This document shows, one piece after another, positions 19,177 to 26,533 of a DNA stretch of 64,000 nt. The stretch spans positions 496,001-560,000 of the forward strand of contig NZ_AP012547.1 in assembly GCF_000828635.1 (NCBI RefSeq). The letters run 5' to 3'. Position 1 is the first letter of the stretch. Each line of letters begins with the position of its first letter. The DNA comes from Sulfuritalea hydrogenivorans sk43H (GTDB taxonomy: Bacteria > Pseudomonadota > Gammaproteobacteria > Burkholderiales > Rhodocyclaceae). The notes beneath the pieces are model-generated. The model made no database searches, was not told the DNA's origin, and saw only the letters and a list, made by a program, of their open reading frames with translations. A program made the position numbers and the translations under genes.

Positions 19177-19188
19177 CAATACATATTG
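19177..19188. promoter_or_regulatory. Candidate LysR operator before ThDP/GMC/MFS operon
   Basis: CAATACATATTG is an inverted repeat (CAATA-N2-TATTG) lying 113-124 nt upstream of the alpha-subunit start. It is the exact reverse complement of the site at 12305-12316. Confidence 0.55.
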
Positions 19189-19255
19189 CTACTTCTCGGT
19201 ACGATAGCCCACGGCGATCGGCTTGTGGCGCTTGGGCCCGCACCGCCTGGCACCG

Positions 19256-20605
19256 TTACATCCTGGGCTGTGGGCGCACGCCGTGCTTGCGAATTTCCGC
19301 AACGATTCTCTCCACCCTTGGAATCGCATGGCCGAAGAACTTCTTGAGTCCCGAACACAGATAGTTCAGTTCAGGTTCGCCGTCCGCGGTACGGATGACT
19401 CTGTTCTTGGGGCATTCACCCCAGCAGTCGGACAAATAGTCACATTCGCGGCACTGCCTGGGCAGAGTTTCGCTCTTGGCGTAGCCGAATTTGACCTGCG
19501 CGCGGGAGAGCGCCGTATCCCGAAGTTCGCCCTCGTCGATCTTTCCGATCCGATATTCCGGATAGACATAGTGGTCGCACGAAAAAATAGTTCCATCGTG
19601 CTCAATCGCCAGCCCCTTTCCGCATGTTTCGGCATATACACACATCTGCGAAGCGAGCCCCAGGTGTTGGGCAACCAAAGTTTCGAAGTGGTTGACGAAA
19701 ACCTTGCCCAGATCCTTGTTTGCCCACTCATCAAAAACCTTGCACAGAAAATAGCCCCAGTCATCGGGGGCAACCGACCAGTCCGTGACCACAGAGTCCG
19801 GACTCCCTGGTTGCGCCGCTGGCTCCCCCTGCCGCGGCAACGAATCGGTCCTCCATGTCTGCGGCGCAACGCTTCTGAAGTCCCTGTGCTCGACGATGGG
19901 AATGAACTGTATGTTAGTAGAGCCGATGTCGCGGCGCAGGAAGCGATAGATGTCGAGCGGCCTGCGAGCGTTGTCGCGGTGGATGCAGGTAAGCGTATTG
20001 AACGGAACGCCATGCCGATGCAATAGATGTGCCGCGTTCAGGACCTTTTCAAAGCTTGGCTGGCCCTTTTTGCCGAACCTGAAATGGTCGTGTATTTCCC
20101 TCGGGCCGTCGATGCTCAAACCGACCAGAAATCGGTTATCCCTAAGAAACCGGCACCACTCATCATCGAGCAGCGTACCGTTAGTCTGAAGATCGTTCTG
20201 GATCGCCTGATGCGGCTTGGCATACTTCTTCTGGAGTTCAACCACCCTCTGGAAGAAGCCTATTCCCAGCAATGTCGGTTCGCCGCCCTGCCACGAGAAA
20301 ACAACTTCCTTCGCTGTAACGCTTTGGATGTACTTGCGAATGAAGCGCTCGAGGACTTCGTCGGACATCTTTCCGCTGCGAGAACCGTCGGCGAGATCCG
20401 CCTTGGCCAGATAGTAGCAATAGGTGCAATCCAGGTTGCAGCTTGGTCCGATCGGTTTGGCCATGACGTGGAAACTGTGCTGTTCCTTGCCGGCCAAGAG
20501 TAGCGGCGCATCATATTTGTCTGGTTGTCGCACCGATCCATCTGGGTCGACCACTGACGCGTTCCCGCTCGAAAGACCAGGGGAGCAAATGAGGAAAGGC
20601 TTCAT
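19256..20605 (-). CDS. Anaerobic sulfatase-maturating enzyme (radical SAM)
   Basis: 449 residues from the ATG at 20605, chosen because GGAG lies 9 nt upstream; a TTG five codons earlier is possible. The radical SAM motif C-N-L-D-C-T-Y-C (Cys56, 60, 63) binds the first Fe4S4 cluster. SWQGGEPTL and LSIDGP follow. The C-terminal SPASM region has the Cys set CVYAETC, CDHYVYPE and CRECDYLSDCWGEC for two auxiliary clusters. Such enzymes (AtsB/anSME) oxidise the sulfatase Cys or Ser to formylglycine in the cytoplasm. It is the only maturase seen here and is needed for the Ser-type sulfatase. Confidence 0.92.
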   Translation of the reverse strand: MKPFLICSPGLSSGNASVVDPDGSVRQPDKYDAPLLLAGKEQHSFHVMAKPIGPSCNLDCTYCYYLAKADLADGSRSGKMSDEVLERFIRKYIQSVTAKEVVFSWQGGEPTLLGIGFFQRVVELQKKYAKPHQAIQNDLQTNGTLLDDEWCRFLRDNRFLVGLSIDGPREIHDHFRFGKKGQPSFEKVLNAAHLLHRHGVPFNTLTCIHRDNARRPLDIYRFLRRDIGSTNIQFIPIVEHRDFRSVAPQTWRTDSLPRQGEPAAQPGSPDSVVTDWSVAPDDWGYFLCKVFDEWANKDLGKVFVNHFETLVAQHLGLASQMCVYAETCGKGLAIEHDGTIFSCDHYVYPEYRIGKIDEGELRDTALSRAQVKFGYAKSETLPRQCRECDYLSDCWGECPKNRVIRTADGEPELNYLCSGLKKFFGHAIPRVERIVAEIRKHGVRPQPRM

Positions 20606-21482
20606 TCGACGACGCTCCAACAGAACAAACTACGATTATCGTCCAAGTTGAGGAAGTCGACGCATAGGCCGGATCGGTTCGACGTGCTCCTCGCGATAAA
20701 TAGCGAAACCCTTCGCGCTATGTTGTCCGGTGCAACACTGATTGGCTCTGGAACAAAAGTGAATACGACCGCTGGAAGTGAATCGCCCCAAGTCTCGTAG
20801 ACACTCTGCTGCCCGTTACAAGGATCCGTCTCCAGATCTGTCGGAGCGCGAGTTCCTCGAGTTCTCGACGCGGCATGATCATCTTTGCTCGAACCGTTTG
20901 CCGGCTTTACTCTTCGGGTGCTATGGCGGGATCGTCGCAGTATCGTTTTGGTCTGCACTGCCGACGGCAAAGGTCGGTTGCTCGAGGACGCCGGCTGTAC
21001 AGCCGAGCTGGACAAGCATTATTGGCGCAAAACCGGGTCAGCTTGTGAATTCTCCATCGACATAGCCGAAGTATGCCAATAGCGTCGGCAACGCAAAGGC
21101 TCCCTTTGATGGCAAGCGTCTAGCGTCGCACCTCGGCGGATCCAAACTCAGATGGCCGCACGGCCGTCCCAATGGAGCTATCTTGGCATGCACCGACTTC
21201 AATTACATGAGGATGGGAGAACATTTGGAACTATCCATTGCCGATGATGCAATGCGGCATTCCGCCAGAGGACCTCGCGGTAGGACCGCGAGCAACCACC
21301 ATGCCGCAGCGCGGGATATCTATTCCCAATGGAATAACGCCGGCGCGCAAGACAGCCGAAGAGGTGTTGACTTTCACTTGGACGGATACGACGATTCGTA
21401 CGCGCTGTCGTTGTGGATTCGCGTGACGGTGCCATATTGAGCACCACGGGGAAGAGAGCGGTCAACTGCGATGTGATCGTCC
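20606..21482. other. Gene-poor stretch
   Basis: 877 nt between the maturase gene and a small membrane-protein ORF. Only short overlapping frames with no family-like sequence occur on either strand. It may contain decayed mobile-element or coding remnants, but I could not identify any. Confidence 0.4.
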
Positions 21483-21758
21483 ATGACGACGATCGCTGAC
21501 CTGACCGTAACCGACGTTGACCGCCTATTGCCCGCAATCCGCTTATTGTTTGCGGGTAGCCTGACAATGATTCTAGGAATCATGTTCATGCTTGGGGTGG
21601 TTCGGATCAGCTTGGGAACTTACTCGATTACCGACTTCGCGACAAATCCCACCTTGGCGTTTCTGGTAGGGTGTATTTGTGGAATCAGTGAACTGTTACT
21701 TCCGGCCACCATCGCCAACCGGGCCAATGGCTTGCTAAGTAAGGTCAATCAGGCCTGA
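21483..21758 (+). CDS. Small membrane protein or membrane-protein remnant
   Basis: 91 residues with two hydrophobic segments (about residues 22-45 and 60-78). The ending, GCICGISELLLPATI, resembles the last helix of larger bacterial membrane proteins that end in '(A/G)G(F/I)SE(R/L)xxP'. No clear ribosome-binding site precedes the ATG. It may therefore be the 3' remnant of a longer gene rather than an independent one. Confidence 0.4.
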   Translation: MTTIADLTVTDVDRLLPAIRLLFAGSLTMILGIMFMLGVVRISLGTYSITDFATNPTLAFLVGCICGISELLLPATIANRANGLLSKVNQA

Positions 21759-21854
21759 TCCGCACTTCGAGACAGCCGACCACTATTGTTCCACTGGCGT
21801 TGATCGTAGGCGTGTAATCATCCCCGGACAAGCCGGTGGTATTCCTGCAATAGG

Positions 21855-22842
21855 CTAAGTTCGATGGGAACGCCCATTGGCATGGGAACCCGGCTTTGGA
21901 GGCTTTTTGCATTTTTGGGATCGGCAACTCCAGACCTTGCCACAAAGTACACCGCCTCTCCATTGGATGAACAGCGCATCGCTCCTGCATTCACTGGCCA
22001 AGTGCCGCCGCGTGTCACGCAAGTAGGTCAGCAGCAAACCCGCAACTTCCCCAGAATATTCTCTCTCCCCCTTTGGCGTGGAAGCAAGACCAGCAGCATC
22101 GCCCACAGTCATGCCAAGCAGCTTCTTGACTGACCACCCCGTGGCTCGCATCAGCCGATAAATCGTCCTGTCTCTCTGCAGGATCAACCGCTTCGGACTG
22201 CGCGGCCGCAGTCCCTTGATTTCCACACTGAGTTTATCGATCACGTGCTCAAAATCGGCATCGGTCATCGCCACTGGCTTGTCTTTCGCATAGCCCCTCG
22301 CCGCTGCAGAATTGCGGCTACCGATCAATCGCCCCACCGCGCAACCGGATATCTTCTTTCCATCTTTGACCAGATAAGCCGCGGCCTGCCTTGCCTCCTC
22401 GCCCGTCGGTGCAGGAAACCCCGCTCCCAGATTCAGGCGGATTTCAGACTCGAACCAGAACGGCAGGAGCTCTCCTCGAAGAATCCGCGACTGCGACAAT
22501 CCCGCCGCCGTCGCCGCGCGCACGAAGCGCTCAGGCCAGTCGTCGAGCAGCCAAAGCGCCGAAACCAGCAAGTTATGCCTGACTGAAATTGGCCAGGACT
22601 CGAAAGGCGACCTTTTCCGCACATCGGCGAGCGAAGCACGCCACCCCGTTTGCCTTTCGATGTAGTCGAGAAGACGCACCCCGCGCGCGGACGGCAGAAC
22701 CATCAGCAAGTGGTGCAGCGCCTCGAAATAGAGAGGGCTGTACTGAAGTGTTTCCCCACCCTGAAACCACCACCCGAGATCGTGAAATGTCCCCAGTGAG
22801 CGTGCCCCCGAATTCCTCTATCCCGTAGATGTTTTTCGCCAC
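21855..22842 (-). pseudogene. TniQ/TnsD-like transposition protein, frameshifted
   Basis: The main frame (22817-21855) encodes a helical protein whose segment RHNLLVSALWLLDDWPERFV followed by AAGLSQSRILRGE resembles the central part of TniQ/TnsD target-selection proteins. This frame has no usual start before 22709. A second frame beginning at GTG 22842 (VAKNIYGIEEFGG) joins it if one base is removed from the five-C run at 22805-22809, giving EEFGARSLGTFHDLGWWF. The last 40 residues look like read-through into unrelated sequence. It lies next to a TnsE-like gene in a comM-inserted element. The family call is moderate. Confidence 0.5.
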
Positions 22843-22945
22843 TGGGCGATGATACCCAAAATGGCGAGCATTCGCGTTTAGCGATGTATTTCGTTATCTA
22901 CTTCGCGACTATCGATATCGACCGGCGATCAATTCGCAATTAGCG

Positions 22946-23050
22946 ATGGGCTTTACACCGGAACTGTTGCGCAAGGTTTTGTACTGTGATTCTGCGCTTG
23001 GACTGGCGTCGCCCTTTGTCGTTGAAGAAATCGTAGAGAGGTTTTCGTGA
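22946..23050 (+). CDS. Small ORF 1 of a coupled trio (34 aa)
   Basis: 34 codons beginning MGFTPELLRKVLYC and ending at TGA 23048-23050, inside the transposon end region and opposite in direction to the flanking transposition genes. Its stop overlaps the GTG of the next small ORF. No family recognised and no good RBS of its own. It could be a decayed gene fragment. Confidence 0.25.
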   Translation: MGFTPELLRKVLYCDSALGLASPFVVEEIVERFS

Positions 23051-23196
23051 ACCGCGGAGCGATGCTTCCCCTGGCGGTCGATGAGATGCTCGCTGCCCAC
23101 CGCAAATACCATCAGCACCGGGAAGAACAATCCTTGGTGGCGCTATTGAATTCGTTGGCGTCGAGGCATTCACGAAACGATTGGAGGACGCTATGA
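23047..23196 (+). CDS. Small ORF 2 of a coupled trio (49 aa)
   Basis: 49 codons from GTG at 23047 (GAGAGG 7 nt upstream), a basic/His-rich peptide (MLAAHRKYHQHREEQ). Start and stop both overlap neighbouring small ORFs (GTGA and ATGA junctions). No family recognised. The chain of couplings is better organised than random sequence would give, but the pieces may also come from a broken gene. Confidence 0.28.
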   Translation: MNRGAMLPLAVDEMLAAHRKYHQHREEQSLVALLNSLASRHSRNDWRTL

Positions 23197-23267
23197 CAAC
23201 AGCTGCCGAAAGAACATTGGCCATCCTTCGTGCTCGCACCTTGCAACTTAGAGACGCCGATACATAG
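23193..23267 (+). CDS. Small ORF 3 of a coupled trio (24 aa)
   Basis: 24 codons (MTTAAERTLAILRARTLQLR...) from the ATG at 23193, with a strong GGAGG 6 nt upstream. It ends 3 nt before the convergent TnsE-like stop at 23271. It may be the 5' end of a gene truncated by rearrangement. Function unknown. Confidence 0.25.
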   Translation: MTTAAERTLAILRARTLQLRDADT

Positions 23268-23270
23268 CTG

Positions 23271-25067
23271 CTACTGGCCTGGTGAGTCGGTCAGAAATTC
23301 CGAGTGGTTGCCCAAGGCTTTCCCTTCGCTAAGTGTCGCCCGTTCGCGCTCCAGCCGTGCAAACGCTAAAAGCATGACATTCCAAGTCAGCTTGTCATTC
23401 ACCTTTGTATGCCGCGCACGTGCCGACAATATCGTTCCAGTGCCGAAAGACATTGGATCTGGCCAGACCCCCTTGGCATCAGCGCATACGTCTAGCAACG
23501 TCTCCAGCGTGCCCTCGTCCAGCGACCCACCGTTGACCATCTCGATGGCGAGTGAGTGATAGCCTTCATCCTTTACAGTTTCCGTCTCAATCCAGTAAAT
23601 GAGTCGTTCGCGGACGGCGAGTTCGAGAACCAGCGCAAGCCTTGGGCGGCGTAGCGGTTCGCGCACCATAGACCACGGCCAAGGTTTGGTATCGTCCGAA
23701 AATGGGAACTCGCAGTAATTTGGCGCATCTGCAGGAATTGGCCGGACGAGCGGGTACTCCCTTACGTCATCGATCCTGCCTTCCCCGATCAATTCCTCGA
23801 CGAGATCCATGATCGCCTGAAACCGATCCTCGATATTCCGTTCTTCTTCCGGAGTGAATTGCGCGGCCGATGGCGCTGGGCGTGTTCCAGGAACACCTAC
23901 GCTCACCCGCTGCGGCATTGGAGGTTCGGTTGATACTCTATTGACGGAAATCGGCACATACCTATCTTCGCGCGCAGAACGCTTAGGAATTGGCAACCCA
24001 GAGAACTTGACCGACATGGACGGTAACTGAAAGTACCTGCGCGTCGGATTTCTATCTGTTGGCGTCGAGATCTTCGATGGCCGGCTTTTTGCAGCCTCGA
24101 TGATTGGCGGTTTGATTCCCCCTTCGATGGGTGCTCCACTAGGGATTTCCCGTCGGGAAATGCTGTAAGAGAGAGAAGCGATTTTTACCGGAAAATCGAT
24201 GCCGCATACCTGAGTCACAAGCAGCGCATTGCGCGACCTCAATGGAACAACGTGCGCTCGAATTCGGAATGCCTCTCCTACTATTGGCGGCATGGCTGAT
24301 AGCCAGGCAGTTCCTGCTTGATTCACCGATGCGGCATAGATTCGATCGGCCGCTTTCCTTGCCGCCACGTCGAAATGCATCCAGCTTAGATATGGGAGGG
24401 CAGAATGTGGAACACCGGCAGCAAGATCTATGTGCCAGTGAGCGCCATCTGCATCGTTGCGCTGATTGCTTTCGACAATGAATGATTTCTCCGCCGCACC
24501 CCAGGTGCTATTGATGAGTGCGTGCGCCAAATCTGTAGTCCCTGCGAAGAACGCACGAAATATTTCATACGACGGAATGATGACTTCCTGCCCGGAAATC
24601 GTTCGCATCGAAACCACCCTCGCATCGAGACCTCTTACCTTTCGTCCGGTCGCGGTGTCGAAAATCAGACGTAAATCCGACCGATTGATCCATGTATGTG
24701 GCGCACTACCATAGTTCGGGGCGACTGGGATGCTATCTCCCGCCCGGACGACCTGCCACTGGGCAGGAGCGATGATGCTTAGTGACTCAATACGTGTTGG
24801 ATTGGAAAGCTTTGGGCGGGCCTTGCGGCCGTTCCGCCAAAATGAGCCGAATGGCAATCTTGGGATGGCACCTACGGATTCGGTGACTTGGACGATTGGG
24901 CTGCTCAGCAGATATCTGCCGTGCTCATCGACCTCCTTCAACCAGATACGAACCCGCTCTGTCAAATGCCCGGGTTTTTGCACCAACAACTCACCCCCCC
25001 AGAATATGCGGTACAAACTGCCGTCTTCTGGGAATGTTTCGTGCGGTGCGTCGGTAACTGCTGGCAT
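23271..25067 (-). CDS. TnsE-like Tn7-family transposition protein
   Basis: 598-residue protein in the place and orientation expected just inside a Tn7-like end. The N-terminal beta-rich half leads to IIPSYEIFRAFFAGTTDLA, followed by a helical Ala/Trp stretch, a low-complexity Pro/Ser/Arg linker (about residues 310-400) and a compact C-terminal domain (VLELAVRERLIYWIETETVK). This order matches Tn7 TnsE, which directs insertion toward replicating DNA through its C-terminal DNA-binding domain. It lies 68 nt from the comM junction. No TnsA, TnsB or TnsC lies in the window, so the element is either incomplete or continues to the left. Family call moderate. Confidence 0.6.
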   Translation of the reverse strand: MPAVTDAPHETFPEDGSLYRIFWGGELLVQKPGHLTERVRIWLKEVDEHGRYLLSSPIVQVTESVGAIPRLPFGSFWRNGRKARPKLSNPTRIESLSIIAPAQWQVVRAGDSIPVAPNYGSAPHTWINRSDLRLIFDTATGRKVRGLDARVVSMRTISGQEVIIPSYEIFRAFFAGTTDLAHALINSTWGAAEKSFIVESNQRNDADGAHWHIDLAAGVPHSALPYLSWMHFDVAARKAADRIYAASVNQAGTAWLSAMPPIVGEAFRIRAHVVPLRSRNALLVTQVCGIDFPVKIASLSYSISRREIPSGAPIEGGIKPPIIEAAKSRPSKISTPTDRNPTRRYFQLPSMSVKFSGLPIPKRSAREDRYVPISVNRVSTEPPMPQRVSVGVPGTRPAPSAAQFTPEEERNIEDRFQAIMDLVEELIGEGRIDDVREYPLVRPIPADAPNYCEFPFSDDTKPWPWSMVREPLRRPRLALVLELAVRERLIYWIETETVKDEGYHSLAIEMVNGGSLDEGTLETLLDVCADAKGVWPDPMSFGTGTILSARARHTKVNDKLTWNVMLLAFARLERERATLSEGKALGNHSEFLTDSPGQ

Positions 25068-25085
25068 GCCGGCATTCTAGCAAGC

Positions 25086-25131
25086 AGTCTCATTTTTACT
25101 TGTTGGTTCCGATCTTTACGTGGAAGTCTCA
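25086..25131. repeat. Paired AGTCTCA repeats at transposon end
   Basis: AGTCTCA occurs at 25086-25092 and 25125-25131, 39 nt apart, between the TnsE-like gene and the comM junction. Tn7-like ends carry several TnsB-binding repeats, so these are candidates. The exact terminal base cannot be fixed without the other end. Confidence 0.35.
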
Positions 25132-26019
25132 GCCACCGCCGACCAGCGCGGCGCTTGAGGCCGAATGATGCGGGGCGCGAAAGGGGCGCTGGTTCCACTG
25201 CGCGAGTTTGAAGCTGCCGGCCAGCGAATGCACGGCGGCGGACTCCAGCGCCTCGGCCGGGGTCATCGGCGGCAAGAGACCGGGCAGGCGCTGCGCCAGC
25301 ATCGACTTGCCGGCGCCCGGCGGGCCGCTCATCAGCAGCGAATGGCCGCCGGCGGCGGCCACTTCCAGCGCGCGCTTGGCCTGCGCCTGGCCTTTGACTT
25401 CGGCCAGGTCGGGATAGCGGGCAAGAGTCGGCGCTGGCGCCACGGCGAATGGCGTCAGCATTTCGCGGCCGGCGAGGTGGGCGCAGACTTGCAGCAGGTT
25501 CTGCGCCGGCAGGATGCTCATGCCGGCGATCAGCGCCGCTTCCGGCGCGCTTGCCAGCGGCAGGACGAAGGCGCGCGCGGCGTTGTGCTCAGTGGCGTGC
25601 TCAGTGTCGTACCGCGGTCCGGCCTCGTGGCGGATCGCGGCGCACATGGCCAGCGTGCCGCGCACCGCGCGCAACTCGCCCGAGAGCGCGAGTTCGCCGG
25701 CGAATTCGTGGGCATCCAGTTCGGGCGCCTTGATCTGGCCCGAGGCGACCAGGATGCCCAGCGCGATCGGCAGGTCGAAGCGTCCCGATTCCTTGGGCAG
25801 GTCGGCCGGCGCGAGATTGACCGTGATGCGCCGCTGCGGAAATTCGAAGCCGCAGTTCTGGATCGCGGCGCGCACCCGGTCGCGAGCTTCCTTGACTTCG
25901 GTGTCGGGCAGGCCGACCAGGGTGAATGAAGGGAGGCCGGCGGCGAGATGGACTTCGACCGTGACTTCGGGGGCCGCGAGGCCCGCCAGCGCCCGCGAGC
26001 GGAGAACGGCGAGCGACAT
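25129..26019 (-). pseudogene. comM: comM (YifB, Mg-chelatase-like AAA protein), 3' end lost
   Basis: The 296 remaining codons encode the N-terminal ChlI-type domain and the Walker A loop GPPGAGKSMLAQR. Reading stops at TGA right after RPFRAPHHSASSAALVGGG. Normal ComM is about 500 residues, so Walker B and the C-terminal domain are missing. ComM is a branch-migration helicase that helps integrate DNA during natural transformation; the truncated product should be inactive. The break lies in the stretch used by comM-targeting Tn7-like elements. ubiK precedes it with an 8-nt gap, in the same direction. Confidence 0.93.
25426..25447 (+). repeat. Dispersed 22-nt repeat, copy 1 (inside comM)
   Basis: AGTCGGCGCTGGCG + one base + CACGGCG. 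It lies in comM, encoding antisense to the motif the peptide APAPT. Five further copies lie downstream on the same strand. Confidence 0.6.
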
Positions 26020-26027
26020 CGGGGGCT

Positions 26028-26288
26028 TTACTTCGCGCCGGAACTCGCGCTTGTCTGGCTGCGGGCTTCCAGTTCGCCGACGCGCGCTTCGAGCGCGGCG
26101 AGCTTCTCGCGGGTGCGGGCAAGCACTTCGCGTTGCACGTCGAATTCTTCGCGGGTTACCAGATCCAGTTTGGCAAACACGCCGGCCAGCACCGCGCGCA
26201 GGTTTTTCTCGACATCGCCGGCCGGCGTGGCCGCCAGCAGGGAGGAGACGCGGGCGGACATTTCATCGAGCAATTTTGGATTGAGCAT
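26028..26288 (-). CDS. ubiK: Ubiquinone biosynthesis accessory factor UbiK (BMFP family)
   Basis: 86 residues from the ATG at 26288 (MLNPKLLDEMSARV), a start that matches the family. The C-terminal half is a coiled coil (VLARTREKLAALEARVGELEAR). UbiK (YqiC) helps assemble the aerobic ubiquinone-biosynthesis complex and forms a trimeric coiled coil. Longer in-frame sequence upstream is unrelated and includes the NtrC site region. The comM start follows with an 8-nt gap. Confidence 0.9.
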   Translation of the reverse strand: MLNPKLLDEMSARVSSLLAATPAGDVEKNLRAVLAGVFAKLDLVTREEFDVQREVLARTREKLAALEARVGELEARSQTSASSGAK

Positions 26289-26361
26289 GTTGGAAGGATT
26301 TCCTGCGGGACGAAGAAAGTCTAGCACAGCGCCGGCTTGCCCCGCCGCCGCTCCCCGGCAT

Positions 26362-26378
26362 TGCACCAGCGCGGTGCA
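26362..26378. promoter_or_regulatory. NtrC binding site (enhancer)
   Basis: TGCACC-AGCGC-GGTGCA is a perfect inverted repeat matching the NtrC consensus GCACC-N5-GGTGC. It lies about 95 nt upstream of the sigma-54 promoter, a usual enhancer distance. Confidence 0.75.
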
Positions 26379-26472
26379 GAAGGCTCGTGGATCGCGTCCG
26401 GCTTGGTGCGCGGCCGCCGGCCTGCCGCCGGATGTGTTTTCTATCCTGTTGATTATTAATTTGTAATTGAGG

Positions 26473-26488
26473 TGGCATGGTCTCTGCA
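26473..26488 (+). promoter_or_regulatory. Sigma-54 promoter of porin-glnK-amtB
   Basis: TGGCATGGTCTCTGCA has the -24 GG and -12 GC exactly 10 nt apart and matches TGGCACG-N4-TTGCA closely. It lies 45 nt upstream of the porin ATG. Together with the NtrC site it implies nitrogen-limitation control. Confidence 0.78.
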
Positions 26489-26533
26489 TAAGAGGGCCTG
26501 TATTTCTTCAATCTCTTTTCAAGGAGCCTCAAC

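Larger units (their letters stand above)
1..25134. mobile_element. Putative comM-inserted Tn7-like genomic island (left end outside window)
   Basis: Everything left of the broken comM gene appears to be island DNA. A TnsE-like and a TniQ-like gene lie at the junction, the 3' part of comM is absent, base composition looks different by eye, and a 22-nt repeat present six times from 25.4 kb onward was not seen here. comM (yifB) is an established insertion site of Tn7-like heteromeric-transposase elements such as AbaR/Tn6022. The junction falls between 25128 and 25139; ACCGC (25135-25139) is a candidate target duplication. Whether the sulfatase genes are true cargo needs the other end. Confidence 0.5.

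Noticed and set aside
18534-19358. Longer N-terminus for the ThDP alpha subunit
   Set aside because: The first 98 codons are not family-like and cover the promoter with the LysR site; ATG 19064 has a strong RBS.
20602-21015. 137-codon minus ORF upstream of the maturase
   Set aside because: No family-like sequence and no RBS; treated as non-coding.
22940-23239. 99-codon minus ORF between tnsE-like and tniQ-like genes
   Set aside because: Non-family sequence antisense to the coupled small plus-strand ORFs; the plus frames have better initiation signals.
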